From NCBI GenBank assembly GCA_021827245.1, contig JAKAWN010000096.1:1-17968 (forward strand): a stretch of 17,968 bases of DNA, given 5' to 3'. Below the pieces are notes generated by a model. It made no database searches and had not been told where the DNA came from. It saw only the letters and a program-made list of their open reading frames with translations. Of the stretch, positions 14,383 to 17,968 are shown one piece after another (the stretch's first letter is position 1; every line of letters starts with the position of its first letter). Position numbers and translations under genes: made by a program. This DNA comes from Acidobacteriota bacterium (GTDB lineage Bacteria > Acidobacteriota > Terriglobia > UBA7540).

Positions 14383-16203
14383 ATGAACGAATCCATTCGC
14401 AACATTGCCATTATCGCCCACGTCGATCACGGCAAGACCACCCTGGTTGACGCCATGCTTCGACAGAGCGGCGTTTTCAAGGCCAATCAGGAAGTTGTGG
14501 AGCGGGTGATGGATTCCAACGAACTCGAACGCGAACGCGGTATCACCATCCTGGCCAAGAATACCGCTGTCTTCTACGGTGACGTCAAGATCAACATCGT
14601 CGACACGCCCGGGCACAGCGACTTCGGCGGTGAGGTCGAACGCGCCCTGAAGCTCGTGGACGGCGTACTTCTCCTGGTCGATTCGAGCGAGGGACCGCTG
14701 CCGCAGACACGCTACGTGCTTCGCAAGGCGCTTGAGGCTAAGCTTCCGCCAATTGTTGTGATCAACAAGATTGACCGCTCCGACGCGCGTCCGCAGGAAG
14801 TGATCAACGAGGTCTATGATCTCTTCATCGACCTCGATGCCACCGAGGAACAGCTCGAGTTCCCTGTTCTATACGCGAACGCCCGGGAGGGCATTGCCAA
14901 GACTTCGGTCCACGCCCAATCTGAAAATCTGAAGCCGCTGTTTGAGGCGATCCTGCAGCACATTCCCCCTCCGGGCGGTGACGCGGCTGACGTGCTGCAA
15001 TTGCTGGTCGTCAACCTGGACTACAGTGAGTATCATGGGCGGCTGGCAATCGGCCGGATTTTCTCTGGGACTCTCAATCGGGGCGACGAAGTCGCCATCG
15101 TCAAGTTGGACGGTAGGACCGAAAAGACGGGCATCACTAAGCTTTACAGTTTCGAAGGTCTCAACCGGATTGATGTCGATCGTGCCATGACGGGCGAGAT
15201 CGTGGCCATCGCCGGCGTGGAGGGCATTACGATTGGCGAAACGGTGACGAGTTCGGAGTCGCCGCGCGCGCTGGTGCATGTGCCGGTGGACGAGCCTACT
15301 ATTTCCATGATTTTCACCGTAAACACCTCACCGTTTTCAGGACGTGAGGGTACCTACGTTACATCACGCCACCTGCGCGAGAGGCTGGAGAAAGAGCTGC
15401 TGACCAACGTGGCCTTGCGCGTTGAAGACGGTGGAAACACCGACTCTTTCAAAGTGCTCGGTCGAGGAGAGCTGCAACTCGCCATCCTGATTGAGACTAT
15501 GCGGCGCGAAGGCTATGAGCTGGCGGTCGGCAAACCGGAAATCGTCACTCGCCAGGTGAACGGCAACCTGCAGGAGCCGATGGAACTGCTCATCATTGAT
15601 TGTCCGGCGGAGTTTGTGGGAGTTCTCATGCAGAAGATCGGCAGCCGCAAGGGCGTCAACACCAAAATGGCTGGGCACGGAGCTACCGGCGGGCGGGTCC
15701 GGCTGGAATTCGCGATTCCGTCTCGCGGCCTCATCGGGTTGCGCAGTGAACTGCTGAGGGATACGCGCGGAACGGCCGTGGCTAATACCCTATTTAATGG
15801 CTACAGCGAGTGGCAGGGGGAGATTCCAAGTCGCCTGACCGGCTCGCTGGTTGCCGACCGGCCGGGGCGCACCACTTCCTACGCGCTGTACAATTTGCAG
15901 GAGCGGGGAGAACTCTTTGTGGGGCCGGGTGTCAGCGTTTACGAAGGAATGGTGATCGGCGAGAATGCGCGATGGGACGACATAGACGTAAACGCCGTCA
16001 AGGAAAAGAAGCAGACCAATATGCGCGCCTCAACAGCCGACGAAGCCATCCGCCTGGTTCCCGCCAAGCCGATCAGTCTGGAACAGGCGATGGAATTCAT
16101 TGCGGAAGATGAGTACGTCGAGGTCACTCCGCAAGCGATCCGCGTGCGCAAAAAAATACTCGAGGCCAACAGACGGCCCCGGCGCTCCCGTCCTCCTGAA
16201 TAG
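14383..16203 (+). CDS. typA: ribosome-associated GTPase TypA/BipA
   Basis: A 606-residue translational GTPase that binds the ribosome and helps 50S assembly and growth under stress. G1 AHVDHGKT at 12-19, switch I with RERGITI, G3 DTPGH at 74-78 and G4 NKID at 128-131 are intact. EF-G-like domains follow ([14 protein letters not shown], then [20 protein letters not shown]). The BipA-specific C-terminal part has SRGLIGLR and [13 protein letters not shown], and ends in a basic tail. Length matches the family. The ATG at 14383 gives the conserved opening [16 protein letters not shown], so the start is firm. No Shine-Dalgarno sequence is visible; only a distant GAG precedes it. Stands alone, divergent from glnA, upstream of a tRNA gene. 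Confidence 0.97.
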   Translation: MNESIRNIAIIAHVDHGKTTLVDAMLRQSGVFKANQEVVERVMDSNELERERGITILAKNTAVFYGDVKINIVDTPGHSDFGGEVERALKLVDGVLLLVDSSEGPLPQTRYVLRKALEAKLPPIVVINKIDRSDARPQEVINEVYDLFIDLDATEEQLEFPVLYANAREGIAKTSVHAQSENLKPLFEAILQHIPPPGGDAADVLQLLVVNLDYSEYHGRLAIGRIFSGTLNRGDEVAIVKLDGRTEKTGITKLYSFEGLNRIDVDRAMTGEIVAIAGVEGITIGETVTSSESPRALVHVPVDEPTISMIFTVNTSPFSGREGTYVTSRHLRERLEKELLTNVALRVEDGGNTDSFKVLGRGELQLAILIETMRREGYELAVGKPEIVTRQVNGNLQEPMELLIIDCPAEFVGVLMQKIGSRKGVNTKMAGHGATGGRVRLEFAIPSRGLIGLRSELLRDTRGTAVANTLFNGYSEWQGEIPSRLTGSLVADRPGRTTSYALYNLQERGELFVGPGVSVYEGMVIGENARWDDIDVNAVKEKKQTNMRASTADEAIRLVPAKPISLEQAMEFIAEDEYVEVTPQAIRVRKKILEANRRPRRSRPPE

Positions 16204-16310
16204 CCGATCACCCCGCGCGCCGATAAAGAACGCTGGCCAAAGCCCACTGGCCGGACATGCGATGAGAATGGTAAGATTCTACGGGGAACATGCGCCGTGC
16301 GCGATTCTTG

Positions 16311-16316
16311 TACAAT
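16311..16316 (+). promoter_or_regulatory. -10 element of the tRNA promoter
   Basis: TACAAT lies 13 nt before the tRNA 5' end, the right distance for a short tRNA leader. No good -35 is seen 17 nt upstream. Confidence 0.35.
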
Positions 16317-16329
16317 AACTACTGCAAAA

Positions 16330-16406
16330 GGGCCCATAGCTCAGTTGGTTAGAGCGGCGGACTCATAATCCGTTGGTCGCAGGTTCGAGTCCTGCTGGGC
16401 CCACCA
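16330..16406 (+). tRNA. tRNA with CAT anticodon (Ile2 or elongator Met)
   Basis: All 77 bases including an encoded CCA fold as a cloverleaf. The acceptor stem is GGGCCCA (16330-16336) with TGGGCCC (16396-16402), with discriminator A and CCA at 16404-16406. The D arm is GCTC/GAGC, and the anticodon stem is GCGGA/TCCGT (one G-U) with loop CTCATAA and CAT at 16364-16366. The T arm is GCAGG-TTCGAGT-CCTGC. CAT means Met or, after lysidine modification of the wobble C by TilS, Ile (AUA codons). The C4-G69 and C5-G68 pairs favour Ile2 by the E. coli TilS rules, but Met cannot be excluded. Not initiator-like, since the anticodon stem lacks three G-C pairs. Confidence 0.95.
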
Positions 16407-16861
16407 GTAAAGATTCATATATCAGTCTGTTACGTGGTGTGACGAGGCTTTTTGACCTGCCGGAGACTTTGCATCCCTGTTGGTGAGAGTTTACATCGCT
16501 TGAAGGTCTGCCCGTTTTAGGTTTACCTCTAGAGCGGATTCTCCGGGTCTCGCACAACCAATCAGGGCGAGGCTAGCCCCGTCCTGATTGGCGGATTCGC
16601 TGCGCGGCAGAGTACACGCGGCTGAGCCGCCAGGGCCGATAGCATCAGCACCTGGCTGGCACTGCGGACGCTTGGCAACGTTGGAGACGGAGTATGAAAT
16701 ATCCCAGACGGGCTGATTGGGTCGCGATGCGAGTCGATCGGCGAGCAAAATCTTACGTAAACCTCGTTCTCCGGCATTTCGCAAGTCACATCCAGGCCAT
16801 TGTCCTGGGTTGATGATTTCCTTCACGCCTCCGTTCCTCTGCCCGACAGCCGCAGAGGTAT
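16407..16861. other. 455-bp spacer between the tRNA and the dehydrogenase, no gene seen
   Basis: The tRNA and the dehydrogenase converge on this spacer. Long-looking minus frames are overlapping shadows without family signal. Its main feature is the large palindrome at 16558-16591. A possible weak hairpin with T run (GTTAC and GTGAC arms, then GGCTTTTTG near 16431-16456) could end the tRNA transcript. Confidence 0.45.
16558..16591. repeat. 34-bp near-perfect palindrome
   Basis: The arms CCAATCAGG (16558-16566) and CCTGATTGG (16583-16591) are perfect 9-bp complements. Symmetry continues inward to the central GGCTAGCC (16571-16578), with only two mismatched pairs in 17. GCGGATTC occurs as a direct repeat on the left (16534-16541) and at the right edge (16591-16598). 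No T run follows, so it is more like a protein-binding site or mobile-element end than a terminator. Confidence 0.7.
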
Positions 16862-17812
16862 CTACGCAAGAGCCTGTATCAAGACATCTCGCATTTCTTC
16901 CGGGTTCAGTTGAACAGGGTTCCCTTTGGTGCTGCTGGCTCGCGAAGCTTTCTCCACCAACTCGGGAATGTTCTCTGAGCCGATCCCATAAGATCGAAGA
17001 GAAGGAATGCTCAGTTCTCCGCAGATGCCGCGCACCCAATCAATGCCCTCCTCGGCGCGAGCGCTGGCCCGACCCGTCAGCATGGCGGCAACTTCGCTGA
17101 AGCGGCGCAAGGCTTCACTCTCGGGCGCGCGATCTCGCAAGACCTGGATGTTGACTCGCATGCCGTGCGGGAGGATCGCGGCACAGAGGGCTCCATGCGG
17201 GGCGGGGAACATGCCTCCAATGGGACCGGCAAACCCGTGTACGATGCCCAGACCGGCATTGGCCAGTGCCAAACCACTCAGCAGGCTGGCCACCGCCATA
17301 TCCGAACGTGCCTCAACACTGTGCCCGTCGTAGTACACCCGTCGCAACGAACGGCTGACTCGCTCGATTCCCTCCTTGCATAACCCGTCTGTCATAGGGT
17401 TTGCACGGAGCGATACGTAGGCCTCGACCAATTGCGTAAGCGCATCCAGGCCGGTCTGCGCCGTCACGGCTGGGGGCAGATCCAAGGTCAATTCGGGATC
17501 CACCACGGCGAGTCGCGGGAGCATCAAGGGGCTTCGCAGGCTTACCTTCACGCGATGTTCGGGCGAGCTCAGTACTGCATTGCGTGTGACCTCGGAACCT
17601 GTCCCGGCGGTGGTGGGTATTGCGATGAAGGGTACGGACGGCAGGCGCAAAGGTTTGCCCCCCCCGATGACTTCGAGGTAATCCAATAATTCGCCGCCAT
17701 TGGCGAGAAGAGCGGCAATCGCTTTGCCGGCGTCAATGGCGCTGCCGCCGCCGAAACTGACCACCAGATCGCACTCGTTAGTGCGAGCCAACCCGGCCCC
17801 GCAGCGAATCAT
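16862..17812 (-). CDS. iron-containing alcohol dehydrogenase, N-terminally truncated
   Basis: The 316-residue frame from the ATG at 17812 belongs to the Fe-dependent (group III) alcohol dehydrogenase family, which oxidises alcohols or reduces aldehydes with NAD(P). Seen are SFGGGSAIDAGKAIA (nucleotide binding), PTTAGTGSEVTRNAV, TGLDALTQLVEAYVS, GIVHGFAGPIGGMFPAPHG. Metal ligands corresponding to FucO Asp196, His263 and His277 are present, but the His200 position is Gln (DALTQ) and His267 is Gly. Family members have about 385 residues. Homology continues upstream of the ATG in the same frame (NFPVEGEPTLE, to about 17850) until a TAA at 17888-17886, with no start codon or ribosome-binding site, so about 65 N-terminal residues are lost. 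Probably a pseudogene. Its 3' end faces the tRNA. Confidence 0.8.
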   Translation of the reverse strand: MIRCGAGLARTNECDLVVSFGGGSAIDAGKAIAALLANGGELLDYLEVIGGGKPLRLPSVPFIAIPTTAGTGSEVTRNAVLSSPEHRVKVSLRSPLMLPRLAVVDPELTLDLPPAVTAQTGLDALTQLVEAYVSLRANPMTDGLCKEGIERVSRSLRRVYYDGHSVEARSDMAVASLLSGLALANAGLGIVHGFAGPIGGMFPAPHGALCAAILPHGMRVNIQVLRDRAPESEALRRFSEVAAMLTGRASARAEEGIDWVRGICGELSIPSLRSYGIGSENIPELVEKASRASSTKGNPVQLNPEEMRDVLIQALA

Positions 17813-17885
17813 CTCGAGTGTGGGTTCGCCTTCTACCGGGAAGTTAGCCTGACTTCCGCGCTCGGAAGCGAGATTTTGATTTTTT

Positions 17886-17968
17886 TAGCCAGCAAACGGT
17901 TTGTTTTCAGTGGGGGCTTTCCGAAAGGCCATAATAGTGACGAATATATTTAACATTTATCTTGACAT
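17886..17968. other. AT-rich sequence beyond the truncated dehydrogenase
   Basis: Sharply more AT-rich than the adjoining coding DNA, with stops in the dehydrogenase frame. It does not encode the missing N-terminus. It may mark the junction where foreign or rearranged DNA replaced the gene start. Confidence 0.4.

Noticed and set aside
16491..17039. 182-codon minus-strand open frame
   Set aside because: It overlaps the dehydrogenase 3' end in another frame and covers the palindrome. There is no domain signal.

Overview
The window looks like chromosomal DNA from a heterotrophic soil bacterium, most likely an Acidobacteriota member. This is an inference from gene content and general GC-rich codon use; there is no rRNA to settle it. 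The supporting genes are a Tat-exported sugar-phosphate isomerase/epimerase-type TIM barrel, a Tat-exported GH3 glycosidase, a tricorn-like S41 protease, a GRP-type sugar transporter, and a scrap of an ADOP/MacB-type ABC permease of the kind abundant in that phylum.

Left part (1-5625): a gene-free, repeat-bearing stretch (1-665) holds a terminator-like hairpin, a good plus-strand sigma70-type promoter and an array of AACGAACCGGA-like repeats. It is followed by a minus-strand Tat-exported TIM-barrel protein (666-1553), a 67-residue very hydrophobic small membrane protein (1831-2034, minus), a plus-strand GH3 beta-glycosidase (2550-4928), and a spacer with the decayed end of an ABC permease gene (about 5127-5290, minus).

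Middle (5626-12323): a large secreted tricorn-type protease (5626-9036, plus) is followed by the remnant of a tyrosine recombinase C-terminus (9284-9511, plus, with nonsense codons). Next come a minus-strand sugar transporter (9681-10661) and rpiB (10850-11329). Upstream of rpiB lies a broken parDE toxin-antitoxin operon (11341-11808, minus) with two frameshifts and a palindromic operator-like region. Above that is the N-terminal scrap of another tyrosine recombinase (11944-12120, minus).

Right part (12324-17968): housekeeping genes glnA (12324-13733, minus) and typA/bipA (14383-16203, plus) are divergently arranged around a 649-bp regulatory spacer. A tRNA with CAT anticodon follows (16330-16406), then a spacer with a 34-bp near-perfect palindrome, and then an iron-containing alcohol dehydrogenase whose N-terminal part is missing (16862-17812, minus).

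Functionally, several intact accessory genes fit carbohydrate use: GH3 hydrolysis outside the cytoplasm, sugar uptake, and RpiB sugar-phosphate isomerisation. The isomerase-like TIM barrel also fits but is apparently exported. The striking feature of the window is the number of genomic scars (two integrase fragments, parDE, an ABC permease end, a truncated dehydrogenase) in the spacers between intact genes. I found no complete new defence or mobile system. The best candidates for something undescribed are the promoter plus AACGAACCGGA repeat element at 196-525 and the apparent takeover of rpiB's upstream region by a dying parDE operon.
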